Notes: generated by a model from the sequence alone, not told the origin. A DNA stretch of 64,000 bases from Roseomonas populi (GCF_024594815.1 NZ_JANJOU010000001.1:186001-250000); one strand, 5' to 3'. Counted from the stretch's first letter, positions 7,576 to 16,022 are shown. Made by a program: numbers and translations.

Positions 7576-10500
7576 GTGGCAGCCAGCCGCCAGATCGCCA
7601 TCCGCTTGTCGTTGGAAGATGCCCAGAAGGTCCGCGAGGGTCTTCGGGCGATCGGCGAGGACGGCAAGGCTGCCCTCCAGTCCTTGGAGACGGCTTCGGT
7701 TCGGGCGGCTTCCTCCACGGCCCAGATTGGAAATCAGGCGCAGACCGCTGGCAGCCGGATGGATCAGTTCCGCGGCGTGATGGGCCAGGCCGGGTTCCAG
7801 GTGCAGGACTTCGCCACCCAGGTCAGCATGGGCGGCAACGCCCTCCAGGCCCTCGGTGTCCAGGGCTCTCAGCTGCTGGGAGCGTTCGGTCCCACGGGCG
7901 CGATCGCCGGCGCCGTCCTGATGGTGGGCACGCTGGCAACGCAGTTCCTGACCGCTGGCGACAACGCGGAGGTTGCAAAGACCAAGGGCCAGGAAGCCCT
8001 GGACGCCATGACCAAGAGCGCGCGCGAGACGGCCTCGGTCCTGCGCGACATCAACTCGCTATTCCTGACGGCTTCGCAGCGGGCCGCCACCCTGGCGAAC
8101 AATCAGCGCGCCGAACTTCGCGCCCGTGCCGAGACCAGGCTTGGCGAGGTAGAGACTGGCCGGACAGAACTCGGCCGCCGCATCGCTGACGAGCAGCAAT
8201 TCCTCAGCGACATTAACCGCCCGAACGGCCCGTACTACCGGGCGGAAAGCAACGCGGACCGGAACCGTGAAGCTGAGGCCATCGTCCGGCTCAAGGACCT
8301 GCAATCGCAGGCGCAGGCGGCTGACCGCGAAGTGGATCGGCTGAGGCAGTCCCTGCAGCAGCTGGACAAGGCCGGGGTGCTGGGCGCTGAGGAGTTTGGA
8401 CCGGAGCGGCCCCAGGGCCTGCCGCAGAGCGTGGATGCAATCTCTCGCCAGTTGGACCGTGCTCGGACCATCCGCGAGGAGTACGCGGGGCGCGTCGCGG
8501 TCATCAACAGCAGCCTCGCCGCCGGCAGCGTGGAGCAGGAAGAAGCCACACGCCTCCTCCGCCTCGCCGAGCAGGATCGCGACAAATCACTCCAGGCGCT
8601 GACCGCATCCTCTGGCCGGATGACGGCTGCCCAGCGCGACGCCAACAAGGAGATGGAAGCGGCCCTGCGCGTGCAGGCCGAGTTGTATGGCACTCCTGTG
8701 CGGACGGCCTCCGGGCTGGACGCCATCGGCGCCATGGACGAGCGGGTCATTCGCGAGATCCAGGGCCGGCAGCGCGCGACGGAGCGGGCCGGCGAGGAGA
8801 CGAAGAGAGCCGCCGACAAATACGCCAAGGATTGGGAGGATGCCTACAAAGAGCAGCAGCGCGCCAACCGCCGGGTGACGGACGACATCGTGCGCTACGG
8901 CGCCGACGCCTTCGCCGACATGTTCGACAAGAACGGGAAGGGCTGGAAAGGCCTGCTCGACACCTTCGAGACGACCTTCCGCCGCACCATGGCGCGCATT
9001 GCGGCCGAGGCGATCATCCGGCCTGTGGTGTCGCCGATTGTGCAGGGGTTGGGGCTGGGGAACACCTCCGGCTTTGGATCCACAGGCGGCCTATTGTCTG
9101 CCGGCTCGGCCCTCTCTCCCATGGCATTGAAGGGCCTGCCGGTGACGGACGGTGGCGGTAGCCTCGTCGGCTATGCCAAGGGCTTGGGCAGCCTCTTCGA
9201 CAATGGGATGATCGGAGGCGGAGGCAGCTTCCAGACAGGCCTCATTGGGCGCTTTGACCGGTTCGCCGAGACGAACATCGGCGGGTTCCTGGACACGCCA
9301 GCCTACACCATCGGTGGCAACTCCGAACTGGCTTCGCAGCTTGGCGCCTTCCAAGACACCGGCATGACGGTTGGCGAAGTCGGCTCGTCGGTGTCGGGCA
9401 CCACCGTGTCCATCGGGAACGCTGCCCTGGGCGCCGCCGGCGTCGCGGCCGGCGCCTACGGGCTCTACAGCGCGGCTCAGACAGGGGGTGCGAAAGGCTG
9501 GGCACAGGGCGTCGGCAGTGTGGCTGGCATAGGTGCTGGCGCCACGACCTTGGCCGGCGGTGCGTCTGCAGTGGGAGCGGGCGCGACTGCCGCCATGGGC
9601 GCCACAGCAGGCACCATCATTGGTGGCCTTGCCACGGTCGCGCCGTATCTCGCAGCAATTGCAATGATCGTTGCGCAGTTCCTTCCCGCCCAGAAGCCCT
9701 CCAACCGGGAGGGCAACTCCACCATCGACTTCGGCGACGGCTCGGTGTTCAGCGGCGGCGCGACGGGCGGCAAGTTCAGCCAGGAGAACCGCGACGCGGC
9801 CAAGAGCCTGACCGACGCCATCGGCAGCATCGCCGACCGCATCGAGACCGCCTACGGGGTCCAGCTTGAGGGCCGCATGTCGGTGGGCGTGGGCGACCGC
9901 GACGGCATGTATCTGACCCGCAACGGCCGCGACAAGCTGACCTTCACGGCGGACGAGAAGGGCTCGACCGATCTGCTTCAGGAGGCCACCAAGCGGATCG
10001 TGGAGGGCATCGCGGGCCAGCTCGAAGGCGCCATGGCGACGACCTACGCGAAGGTTGGCACGGGCGACCTCGACAGGCTGCTGGGCGCGCTGGATTGGAC
10101 CAGCACGACCTACAAGGCCTTCGAGGACAACAAGGACCCGGAGAAGCCGACCTCCTACGATCAGCAGATCAAGGCGATCACCGACGCCTACGAGCCGCTG
10201 ATCGCCAAGGCCAAGGAGTACGGCCTCGCGCTGCAGCCCATCTCCGACGTGATGGACGAGCAGCTGAAGGCGGTGGAGAAGGCCCGGAACAGCGACTTCG
10301 AGAAGCTGCTCCAGGACTACCGGGTCACCGCCTCGCAGCTGATGGGTCAGGACCAGACGACCGAGGCGCTGAAGCAGTTCGACCAGGCGCGCACGGCCGC
10401 TTGGCTGGCGCTGGAGGCGCAGATCAAGGACTGGAACCTGCCGGACAGCGACGTGGCCAAGGCCACGGCCGGCTTCGACAGGGTGCAGGACCTGCAGCGG

Positions 10501-11229
10501 GCCGCGCTCCAGCGGCAGACCACGCGCGCCGCGGAGGACCGGGAGGCCTCGGCCGCTGACATCCGCAACAGCCTCCGCAACGCCTACCTGGAGGCGACCG
10601 GTAACTCCGAGGCGGGGGTGCTCTCCTACACGCAGCAGCGCGACAACGAGTGGCGCGCGCTCAAGCGGCAGATGGAGGACCTGGACTTCGCCTTCGGCGA
10701 TATCGTCGCCTCCTCGGAGGAGTTCAACGCGGTCACGCAGGCCAACATCAAGGTCATGCGCGACAAGACCACCACGGACCGTCTCTCGGCCGAGCAGAAC
10801 GCGCTGACCCGGATCGGCTCCGTCCAGGGCACGCTGGTGGACTTCCTGAACGGCATGAACATCTCAGCCGCCTCGCCGCAGAACGCCTTCACCGCCGCCC
10901 AGGAGCAGTTCGCAGCCGAGATCAGCAAGGCACGGACCGCCGGGATCCAGGGTATCGACGCAGGGCGCGTGACGAGCGCGGCCGACGCACTCCTCCAGGC
11001 GGGCTCGGCCTACCTGGGCGACGGTGCCCAGGGCGCGTTCCTGCGGCAGACCGTGGAGAGCCAGGTTCGGAGCCTCGGCGCCTCCCTCGATCTGCCGGCC
11101 TTCGGGGGCTCCATCGACAGAGCAACCGCGGCGATCAACCCGCTAACCGACCAGGTCGCGGCGCTTCGCCAGGAGATCGCCCGCCTCCGGGAAGAGATCG
11201 TGACCACCCGCCTGAGGACCGCCGCATGA
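7576..11229 (+). CDS. Phage tail tape-measure-like protein
   Basis: In phages this protein sets tail length and helps DNA injection. The 1217-residue product starts at a GTG. The N-terminal region (GFQVQDFATQVSMGGNALQA, LGVQGSQLLGAFGPTGAIAG) matches the conserved N-terminal domain of lambda-family tape measures. Near residues 468-490, FRRTMARIAAEAIIRPVVSP is the usual motif before the hydrophobic region. Hydrophobic Ala/Gly-rich segments follow near 610-630 and 677-705. Long coiled-coil stretches flank these, including Arg/Glu-rich repeats to the C-terminus (ALRQEIARLREEIVTTRLR). Assembly chaperone and tail-tube genes are absent nearby, which is odd for a complete phage. Confidence 0.8.
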   Translation: MAASRQIAIRLSLEDAQKVREGLRAIGEDGKAALQSLETASVRAASSTAQIGNQAQTAGSRMDQFRGVMGQAGFQVQDFATQVSMGGNALQALGVQGSQLLGAFGPTGAIAGAVLMVGTLATQFLTAGDNAEVAKTKGQEALDAMTKSARETASVLRDINSLFLTASQRAATLANNQRAELRARAETRLGEVETGRTELGRRIADEQQFLSDINRPNGPYYRAESNADRNREAEAIVRLKDLQSQAQAADREVDRLRQSLQQLDKAGVLGAEEFGPERPQGLPQSVDAISRQLDRARTIREEYAGRVAVINSSLAAGSVEQEEATRLLRLAEQDRDKSLQALTASSGRMTAAQRDANKEMEAALRVQAELYGTPVRTASGLDAIGAMDERVIREIQGRQRATERAGEETKRAADKYAKDWEDAYKEQQRANRRVTDDIVRYGADAFADMFDKNGKGWKGLLDTFETTFRRTMARIAAEAIIRPVVSPIVQGLGLGNTSGFGSTGGLLSAGSALSPMALKGLPVTDGGGSLVGYAKGLGSLFDNGMIGGGGSFQTGLIGRFDRFAETNIGGFLDTPAYTIGGNSELASQLGAFQDTGMTVGEVGSSVSGTTVSIGNAALGAAGVAAGAYGLYSAAQTGGAKGWAQGVGSVAGIGAGATTLAGGASAVGAGATAAMGATAGTIIGGLATVAPYLAAIAMIVAQFLPAQKPSNREGNSTIDFGDGSVFSGGATGGKFSQENRDAAKSLTDAIGSIADRIETAYGVQLEGRMSVGVGDRDGMYLTRNGRDKLTFTADEKGSTDLLQEATKRIVEGIAGQLEGAMATTYAKVGTGDLDRLLGALDWTSTTYKAFEDNKDPEKPTSYDQQIKAITDAYEPLIAKAKEYGLALQPISDVMDEQLKAVEKARNSDFEKLLQDYRVTASQLMGQDQTTEALKQFDQARTAAWLALEAQIKDWNLPDSDVAKATAGFDRVQDLQRAALQRQTTRAAEDREASAADIRNSLRNAYLEATGNSEAGVLSYTQQRDNEWRALKRQMEDLDFAFGDIVASSEEFNAVTQANIKVMRDKTTTDRLSAEQNALTRIGSVQGTLVDFLNGMNISAASPQNAFTAAQEQFAAEISKARTAGIQGIDAGRVTSAADALLQAGSAYLGDGAQGAFLRQTVESQVRSLGASLDLPAFGGSIDRATAAINPLTDQVAALRQEIARLREEIVTTRLRTAA

Positions 11230-11540
11230 CCGACCCGGCCCTTCATGTCGCCGCCCGTCTAGAGGTGATGACGCGCGTCCTGATGACGTTGGTCGCAGCG
11301 TCGCCTGAGGAACCCCGGCTGGAAGTGCGGAGGGCACTGCTCGCGCTGCAGCTCTGGCAGGGGACAAGCGCAGACACCACCGCCGCGATCAGGCATCAGG
11401 CCAACACGGCGGTGGAAGCCCTCGACATTGCAGAGGCTGAACGTCTGCGGCCGGCAGGCCGTGGAGACCAGGGCCCGCCTCCCGTGCCCACCGGCCGCTC
11501 CCGCCCGCCGGCGGGGTCTAAGCTGCGGCTGGTGGAGTAG
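11226..11540 (+). CDS. Hypothetical protein (104 aa) downstream of tape measure
   Basis: Function unknown. The start ATG overlaps the tape-measure stop (ATGA), so translation is coupled. The N-terminal 70 residues are helical (LEVMTRVLMTLVAASPEEPR, LLALQLWQGTSADTTAAIRH); the C-terminus is Pro/Arg-rich. It probably belongs to the same transcript. Confidence 0.6.
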   Translation: MTDPALHVAARLEVMTRVLMTLVAASPEEPRLEVRRALLALQLWQGTSADTTAAIRHQANTAVEALDIAEAERLRPAGRGDQGPPPVPTGRSRPPAGSKLRLVE

Positions 11541-11696
11541 GCGGGCGCCGCATCCTTGGCGCGGCTCGCAATCTCCCGGCAGCACTGCAGCGCACCACCC
11601 GCATCATGCCCCTCGCCTGCGCAGCCTCACATCGGACCTGAGGTTTCCTCTCCGCCTGGGTGCCGCCTTCTTGCCCCTGGCTGCGTTTGTCTGGGG

Positions 11697-11930
11697 ATGC
11701 TGAACGTCATAACCGTATCAGACCGGACGTTCGTCGCTCTCCGCAAGGCAGGTCGGCCTGTCTCCGGACGCGAACGGATCTACCACGCCGTCACGCCGTA
11801 TTGCCGGCCCGCCCTCTGCGCTGATGAGCCGGGCGCCGGATCTGGATGGGAAGAGCCGCCCCACCATGAGGTGACGTGCAGAAAGTGCCTGGAGCGGCTA
11901 GCAAAGCTCCGGCAAGCCTGCCGCTTCTGA
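11697..11930 (+). CDS. Small putative zinc-ribbon-like protein
   Basis: Function unknown. Reading from ATG 11697 gives 77 residues with four cysteines in a pattern that could bind metal: CRPALC near the middle and CRKC near the end (EVTCRKCLERLAKLRQACRF). The start follows GGGG. The gene is convergent with the HTH array, ending one base before the last HTH stop codon. Composition and placement suggest a small accessory gene of the element. Confidence 0.5.
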   Translation: MLNVITVSDRTFVALRKAGRPVSGRERIYHAVTPYCRPALCADEPGAGSGWEEPPHHEVTCRKCLERLAKLRQACRF

Positions 11931-11931
11931 A

Positions 11932-12162
11932 CTAGTCGGCTTTCCTCAGCCGCACCCCCGCCCCGCCCCCGGTCTCTGCCATGAACTCGACACCGGCTAT
12001 CTCAAGGGCAGCACGCATTATCTGAGCCGTTGCCGGTTGCGTTTTGTGCGCTCCGACTTCGAAGTTCCTGACCGTGCTGGCACAAATACCCGACTTCGTC
12101 GCAAGCCGCTGCTTGCGCCAGCCAAGGAGCTCGCGTGCAGCGCGGCACTGCTCGGGGGTCAC
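11932..12162 (-). CDS. HTH protein 4 of a tandem array (XRE-like)
   Basis: Putative DNA-binding regulator, 76 residues from a GTG that overlaps the previous stop (GTGA). The helix-turn-helix region reads LLGWRKQRLATKSGICASTV-RNFEVG. The C-terminus GVEFMAETGGGAGVRLRK is the signature shared by all four paralogues and common among small alphaproteobacterial XRE-like regulators. It is the promoter-distal member of the array and ends next to a convergent gene. Confidence 0.8.
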   Translation of the reverse strand: MTPEQCRAARELLGWRKQRLATKSGICASTVRNFEVGAHKTQPATAQIMRAALEIAGVEFMAETGGGAGVRLRKAD

Positions 12163-12392
12163 GGAGCCGTCTTTCGCAAACGCACCCCAGCGCCCCCGCC
12201 ATTCTCCGCGATGAACTCGACGCCGGCGTACTCAAGGGCGGCTCGTAATGCGACCCGTGTCGCGTAACTGGGCCGGGTCCTACCCTCCTCCAAATTGCGC
12301 ACCGTCAACGACGAGCAGGCTGCAGCAATTGCAAGGTCTAGCTCGCTCCAGCCCAGCAGCTTGCGCGCCTCTCGGCAGAACTCTGGTGTCAT
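12159..12392 (-). CDS. HTH protein 3 of a tandem array (XRE-like)
   Basis: Putative DNA-binding regulator, 77 residues, start MTPEFCREARKLLGWSELDL. Its HTH reads DLAIAAACSSLTVRNLEEGR and it ends GVEFIAENGGGAGVRLRK plus TAP. The ATG at 12392 overlaps the stop of the preceding paralogue (ATGA) and its own stop overlaps the next start (GTGA). The recognition helix differs from its neighbours, suggesting different operator preference. Confidence 0.8.
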   Translation of the reverse strand: MTPEFCREARKLLGWSELDLAIAAACSSLTVRNLEEGRTRPSYATRVALRAALEYAGVEFIAENGGGAGVRLRKTAP

Positions 12393-12622
12393 ATAACGGC
12401 CTTCCTCAGCCTCACTCCTGCCCCGCCTCCATCCCCAGGCGCGAAGACCACGCCGGCGGCTTCGAGGGCGGTGCGGAGAGAGGCATGGGTCTGCGGCGTG
12501 ATAGACTGATCGCCACTCTCGAACCTCCTGACTGAGGTGCTGCTGAGGTCTGATCTGATGCCGAGGCGCTGCGCGTTCCAGCCGAGTAGCTTCCGCGCAG
12601 CGCGGCACTGGTCCGGGGTCAC
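12389..12622 (-). CDS. HTH protein 2 of a tandem array (XRE-like)
   Basis: Putative DNA-binding regulator, 77 residues from a GTG at 12622 overlapping the previous stop. Start MTPDQCRAARKLLGWNAQRL, HTH IRSDLSSTSVRRFESGDQSI, C-terminus VVFAPGDGGGAGVRLRK. It has FAPGD where the others have F(I/M)(A/S)E. Same array and coupling as its neighbours. Confidence 0.8.
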   Translation of the reverse strand: MTPDQCRAARKLLGWNAQRLGIRSDLSSTSVRRFESGDQSITPQTHASLRTALEAAGVVFAPGDGGGAGVRLRKAVI

Positions 12623-12852
12623 AGGTTGGCCTTCGTGAGACGAACTCCCGGACCGCCTCCATCTTCCGAGATGAATTCGACCCCTGCGGCTTCCAGGGCA
12701 GTCCGGATGGCCGCCAGAGTGCGATCGTAGGGTGTGCGAGCCTCACGCTCGAAGTCAGCGATCGTCTTCCTGGCGACCTTCGCCGCAGCCTCCAACTGAT
12801 CCTGAGACCAGTTCAGTAAGGCGCGGGCTGCACGGCACTGGGCCGGGGTCAT
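12619..12852 (-). CDS. HTH protein 1 of a tandem array (XRE-like), promoter-proximal
   Basis: Putative repressor, 77 residues from ATG 12852. MTPAQCRAARALLNWSQDQL is followed by the HTH EAAAKVARKTIADFEREART and the C-terminus GVEFISEDGGGPGVRLTK. Of the four it is closest to the widespread single-copy XRE-like type (TIADFE, GGGPGVRL), so it may be the ancestral copy. A longer start at 12897 would run through the palindrome at 12864-12877 and is less likely. No clear Shine-Dalgarno sequence is visible. It is divergent from the gene at 13017. Confidence 0.82.
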   Translation of the reverse strand: MTPAQCRAARALLNWSQDQLEAAAKVARKTIADFEREARTPYDRTLAAIRTALEAAGVEFISEDGGGPGVRLTKANL

Positions 12853-13016
12853 GATCACAGGGTGAGTAACCTTACTCGATTTGTGTTGACCACCCATTCC
12901 GGGCGGGGTTACACAATACGTGTGAGGCGCTTCTGTCGCAACACAAAGCGGCCGGACATCGGGGGTCGGATCCCGAGGCCCGGCCTAACCGCAACCCGCT
13001 TGGTGGAAAGCAGGTC
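12853..13016. promoter_or_regulatory. Divergent control region with operator-like repeats
   Basis: Between the HTH array and the rightward operon. GAGTAA-CC-TTACTC at 12864-12877 is a perfect inverted repeat 12 bases from the HTH-1 start. TTTGTGTTG at 12880-12888 and CAACACAAA at 12940-12948 are exact reverse complements, with ACACAA (12911-12916) between. A plus-strand promoter TTGACC (12886-12891), 17 bases, TTACAC (12909-12914) overlaps them. This is the layout of a repressor switch; operator function is inferred. Confidence 0.65.
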
Positions 13017-13460
13017 ATGGCTGTTCACGCCCATATCACGCCCGGCGCCCTGCCCAGAAGAGTTCTGGCGGATCAGGCGCACGACCCGAGAAGAAGACCC
13101 CTCCCCTTCGCCGCGGCCGTGATGACGGCCGAGCTGCGCGCCGCAATCGAGCAGAAGGCGCAGCAGCTGATGGACGAGGCGCGCGCCGCGCTAGACGGCG
13201 CCGCCTACCTGATCGACTTCCTGGACGCGGCCGATCGGCCGATCCTCGACATGGAGCCCGACGCGGACGGCGAGGCCTCCGACGACGTGGGCGAGGAAGA
13301 GCACCAGGAGCCCTGGGACGCGCCTATCACCCTGGCTCCTGACATTACTCACGCCCGGGTCATCCGCCCCACCCGCCGCCAGATGGCCGCCGCCTATCGC
13401 CGTGTTGGCGCCCCGGTGCCGGCGAACCTGCGCGGCCTGTTCGGGAGGGCCTGGGCATGA
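13017..13460 (+). CDS. Hypothetical acidic protein, first gene of rightward operon
   Basis: Function unknown. 147 residues from ATG 13017, with an internal ATG at 13122 as an alternative start. Residues 36-70 form an Ala/Glu-rich helix (MTAELRAAIEQKAQQLMDEA), residues 75-105 are strongly acidic (MEPDADGEASDDVGEEEHQE), and the C-terminal part (HARVIRPTRRQMAAAYRRVG) is basic. It lies just downstream of the divergent control region and overlaps the next gene by ATGA. Confidence 0.6.
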   Translation: MAVHAHITPGALPRRVLADQAHDPRRRPLPFAAAVMTAELRAAIEQKAQQLMDEARAALDGAAYLIDFLDAADRPILDMEPDADGEASDDVGEEEHQEPWDAPITLAPDITHARVIRPTRRQMAAAYRRVGAPVPANLRGLFGRAWA

Positions 13461-13921
13461 AGGCTTCCCGCCGCGGCATCCTGGGCGGCGCTGCTGCCCT
13501 CGCCGCCCCCACGCTGCCCGCTATCGCCGTCGGCGCCGTCAGCCCGGATGCGGCGCTGATCCACGCCTGCAACCGCTACCTGGAGATCGAGCGCGCGTGG
13601 GCCGATCCGAACAGCCCCACCCGCCACATTGATTGCGACGCCACCCCCGAGTGGGCCGAGTACGAGGCCGTGCAGGGCTACATCCGGGCCGCCACGCCCA
13701 AGACCCCGGAGGGATGGGCCGCCATGGCCCGCGTCGCGCTGCTGGAGGACAGCGGCGAGAACACCTCGATCTGGGACACCAGCACCGGCACGCGGCTCGC
13801 TCACAAGCTGCTGGTGCACTACGCCGGGCAGGAAGCCGACGCCGAGGCGTGGCGCCTCAAGGCCGAGCAGACAAGAAGACACAACGAGTACCTGGCCCAG
13901 CGCATGGCAGGTGACGCATGA
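13457..13921 (+). CDS. Twin-arginine-signal protein 1 of 3
   Basis: Function unknown. 154 residues beginning MKASRRGILGGAAALAAPTL, a Tat-type signal with SRRGIL and Ala-Pro cleavage region, so the product is probably exported folded. The mature part is helical and acidic (DAALIHACNRYLEIERAWAD). The gene overlaps both neighbours by four bases. I see no metal- or cofactor-binding motif. Small Tat-signal proteins recur in alphaproteobacterial mobile elements, with no known role that I can name. Confidence 0.65.
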   Translation: MKASRRGILGGAAALAAPTLPAIAVGAVSPDAALIHACNRYLEIERAWADPNSPTRHIDCDATPEWAEYEAVQGYIRAATPKTPEGWAAMARVALLEDSGENTSIWDTSTGTRLAHKLLVHYAGQEADAEAWRLKAEQTRRHNEYLAQRMAGDA

Positions 13922-14412
13922 GCGCCCGCCGCCGCGGCCTGCTGGCCGTCCTGGGAGGGGGCGCCGTCGTGGCGCCCGCCCTCCCTATCCCCGCCAGCGC
14001 CACGCCGCCCAGCATGGGCCCGGTGGAGGCGCTGGCCCGCCAGATCCCAGCCTTCAGCCGAGCGTGCGACGAGGCCGAAGCCGCCTGGCTGGCCTGCCCC
14101 GGCCCCGAGGCAGAGAAGGATCGTCTGTACCGCGCGAGCATGGATGCCGCGGGCCTGCAGTTCGATTGCGAGGACCTGGCGATGGCGACCCCGCCGGAGA
14201 CGGTGATGGATGCGCTGCTGGTGATCGCGCTGGTTGCTGCGCACACCCACAGGGCGGCCGGCTGCGACATGGAGCACCCCGGCGCAGAAGAGAAGCTGGA
14301 GGGCGCCGCCAGATACGCCCGGCGCGCGGCGGACTTCATCGCGGCCAGCATGGGGCGCGACATCGCCGCGGTGCTGGGCGCCGAGTACGCCATCCCGGAG
14401 GCGCGGGCATGA
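13918..14412 (+). CDS. Twin-arginine-signal protein 2 of 3
   Basis: Function unknown. 164 residues beginning MSARRRGLLAVLGGGAVVAP followed by ALPIPASA, a Tat-like signal with a likely cleavage after ASA. The mature part is helical with several cysteines (RACDEAEAAWLACPGPEAEK, QFDCEDL, GCDMEHPG). It overlaps the previous and next genes by four bases each. It shares the helical DEAEAAW-type stretch after the signal with protein 1, suggesting distant paralogy. Confidence 0.65.
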   Translation: MSARRRGLLAVLGGGAVVAPALPIPASATPPSMGPVEALARQIPAFSRACDEAEAAWLACPGPEAEKDRLYRASMDAAGLQFDCEDLAMATPPETVMDALLVIALVAAHTHRAAGCDMEHPGAEEKLEGAARYARRAADFIAASMGRDIAAVLGAEYAIPEARA

Positions 14413-14822
14413 GCCGCCGCCAGATCCTCGCCGGCTTCGCCTCCGCAGCGGTCGGCCTTGGTGGGGTCGGGGCTCAATCCCGACCCTTGCCGGCGAACGA
14501 CGCCCGGCTGCTGGCGCTCAAGGCGGCGCTGGCACGGGCCGACCAATGGCACGAGCTCTGCGCCCTGGACGCGGGACGCGACTTCACTAGCAGCGTGGCG
14601 CAGGCTGTCGCGGAGGCTGCCCAGGAGAGCGCCCTGGACGCCTGGGAAGCCGTCCTCTTCCAGATGGCCGAGACACCAGCGGCCGGCATGGTGGGCGTGG
14701 CTGTGAAGGCGGAACAGGTCGCGCTGGCCGTGTGCGCAGGGTCGAGCGCCGGAGAGAAGGCCCTGGCCGAGAGCCTGCGCGCCGACCTGGCGCGGCTGGT
14801 GCCCGGGGTGGTGACAGCATGA
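14409..14822 (+). CDS. Twin-arginine-signal protein 3 of 3
   Basis: Function unknown. 137 residues beginning MSRRQILAGFASAAVGLGGV with a Tat-type SRRQIL signal. The mature part is an Ala-rich helical domain (LLALKAALARADQWHELCAL, VAEAAQESALDAWEAVLFQM). Its ATG overlaps the upstream stop (ATGA). It completes a run of three consecutive exported-type proteins transcribed with the acidic protein at 13017. Confidence 0.62.
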   Translation: MSRRQILAGFASAAVGLGGVGAQSRPLPANDARLLALKAALARADQWHELCALDAGRDFTSSVAQAVAEAAQESALDAWEAVLFQMAETPAAGMVGVAVKAEQVALAVCAGSSAGEKALAESLRADLARLVPGVVTA

Positions 14823-14951
14823 CCCTACCCACCCGGCACTCCCCTGCTACACTCCCCCTCAGCGGGGCTAGGTTTGGCCGCCGAACGTCCGGCTCTCCGC
14901 GTCGGGCTGCCCCGCCTCTTCACCTGCGGATGCGCTGCGGAGGCGTGAGGG

Positions 14952-15515
14952 ATGTCGGCTGTCGAGCCGCCTTGGTTCAGTCGTCTCAGCGAGCCTACGC
15001 TACAGCGGGCTCGGGAATGGCTACGGGCGGATCCGGCAGCATTTGCCGAGATCATTCAAGCGGACAAGCGCGGCCGCCCAAGAGCTGCTCTGGGCCCTGG
15101 CGCGGCTTTCGAGAGCATGGCTCGGCTTCTGACCGACGACCCCGGAATGCCGGTATTCACGGCGGCGCGCATGTCCGTCCACCTGGTGGAGGAGAACACC
15201 GCGGTGTCGCGCTCCATCGTCATGCGTCTAACGCGGCAGTGGCTTCAGGTGTCTCGCCGCTATCTCAGGGCCGAAGAAAAGCGCCGGCGGCTGCAGGACG
15301 CGGCTTCTCTCAGCATGTACGGCATCTCGGGGCTACTTGCTCTGGATCGGAGCAACCCGGAGAGGGCTGCCGTCATTCGGGCGATCGAAGAGCACGCGCG
15401 CCTCAATGCCGAGATGCAGGAGCGCTACGCTCCGGGGTTCGCAACCCTAGCTGGGCTTGGGATCGCAGGACCGGATGCGGCCCATTTCATGCCTCCGATC
15501 CGCGCAGAGGACTGA
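14952..15515 (+). CDS. Hypothetical protein (187 aa)
   Basis: Function not recognised. Starts MSAVEPPWFSRLSEPTLQRA at 14952. Helical, with basic segments (IVMRLTRQWLQVSRRYLRAE, EKRRRLQDAASLSMYGISGL) and a Glu-rich C-terminal third (RAAVIRAIEEHARLNAEMQE). A gap of 130 bases separates it from the Tat-protein operon, so it may have its own promoter, though none is clear. Confidence 0.6.
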   Translation: MSAVEPPWFSRLSEPTLQRAREWLRADPAAFAEIIQADKRGRPRAALGPGAAFESMARLLTDDPGMPVFTAARMSVHLVEENTAVSRSIVMRLTRQWLQVSRRYLRAEEKRRRLQDAASLSMYGISGLLALDRSNPERAAVIRAIEEHARLNAEMQERYAPGFATLAGLGIAGPDAAHFMPPIRAED

Positions 15516-15676
15516 TACTCACCACTTCGCCCTGCGGCACAAAAACACGCAAATCATGCGACGCAATGCCGCTGCAAGTGCTTGGTGCGTCACGAACATC
15601 CGCTGTTTGTTGGAACGGACAGGCGCGAACGCATGTGAATAATGGGCGGCACCCCAGCACAGCAAAGGGTGCCACG

Positions 15677-15877
15677 ATGAACCACCAGCCCGCCAAGTTG
15701 GCATTCACCATCCCCGAGGCAGTCACCAGCTCCGGCATCGGCAGGACCAAGCTCTACGCGCTGATCAGGGAGGGCCAGCTTGAAGCCAGGAAGCTCGGCA
15801 GCCGTACCCTGATCCCCGCGCCGTCGCTGCAGGCGCTGATGGACAGCCTGCCCCGTCTCACCAAGACCGCGGCCTAG
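15677..15877 (+). CDS. AlpA/excisionase-like HTH protein
   Basis: Putative recombination directionality factor or regulator of excision. 66 residues from ATG 15677. The winged-helix pattern is clear: FTIPEAVTSSGIGRTKLYAL, then IREGQLEARKLGSRTLIPAP. That is the helix, recognition helix (GRTKLYALI) and wing (ARKLGSRTLI) of the MerR-like excisionase fold. Its presence with a tyrosine integrase supports an excisable element. Whether it acts as excisionase or as transcription factor cannot be told from the sequence. Confidence 0.75.
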   Translation: MNHQPAKLAFTIPEAVTSSGIGRTKLYALIREGQLEARKLGSRTLIPAPSLQALMDSLPRLTKTAA

Positions 15878-15887
15878 AACGAAGCAA

Positions 15888-15912
15888 CCCGCCGCGGGAG
15901 GTCCCGGGCGGG
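15888..15912 (+). other. Stem-loop after the excisionase-like gene
   Basis: CCCGCC(G)CGGGA-GG-TCCCG-GGCGGG folds into a stem with one bulge. It is followed by an A tract rather than a T tract, so it is not a standard terminator on the plus strand. Confidence 0.35.
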
Positions 15913-16022
15913 CTGCAGGAAAAAAACGTCGCTACTCAATTACGCGGACCCAACACCCCGCATGTAGCGCGCCTCCTGCCGCTTTGCCAGTCCTTTCCGT
16001 GGCTCCAACGACGGAGACCACC

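Noticed and set aside
15888-15912. Terminator after the excisionase-like gene
   Set aside because: The hairpin is followed by A, not T, on the transcribed strand, so I list it only as a stem-loop.
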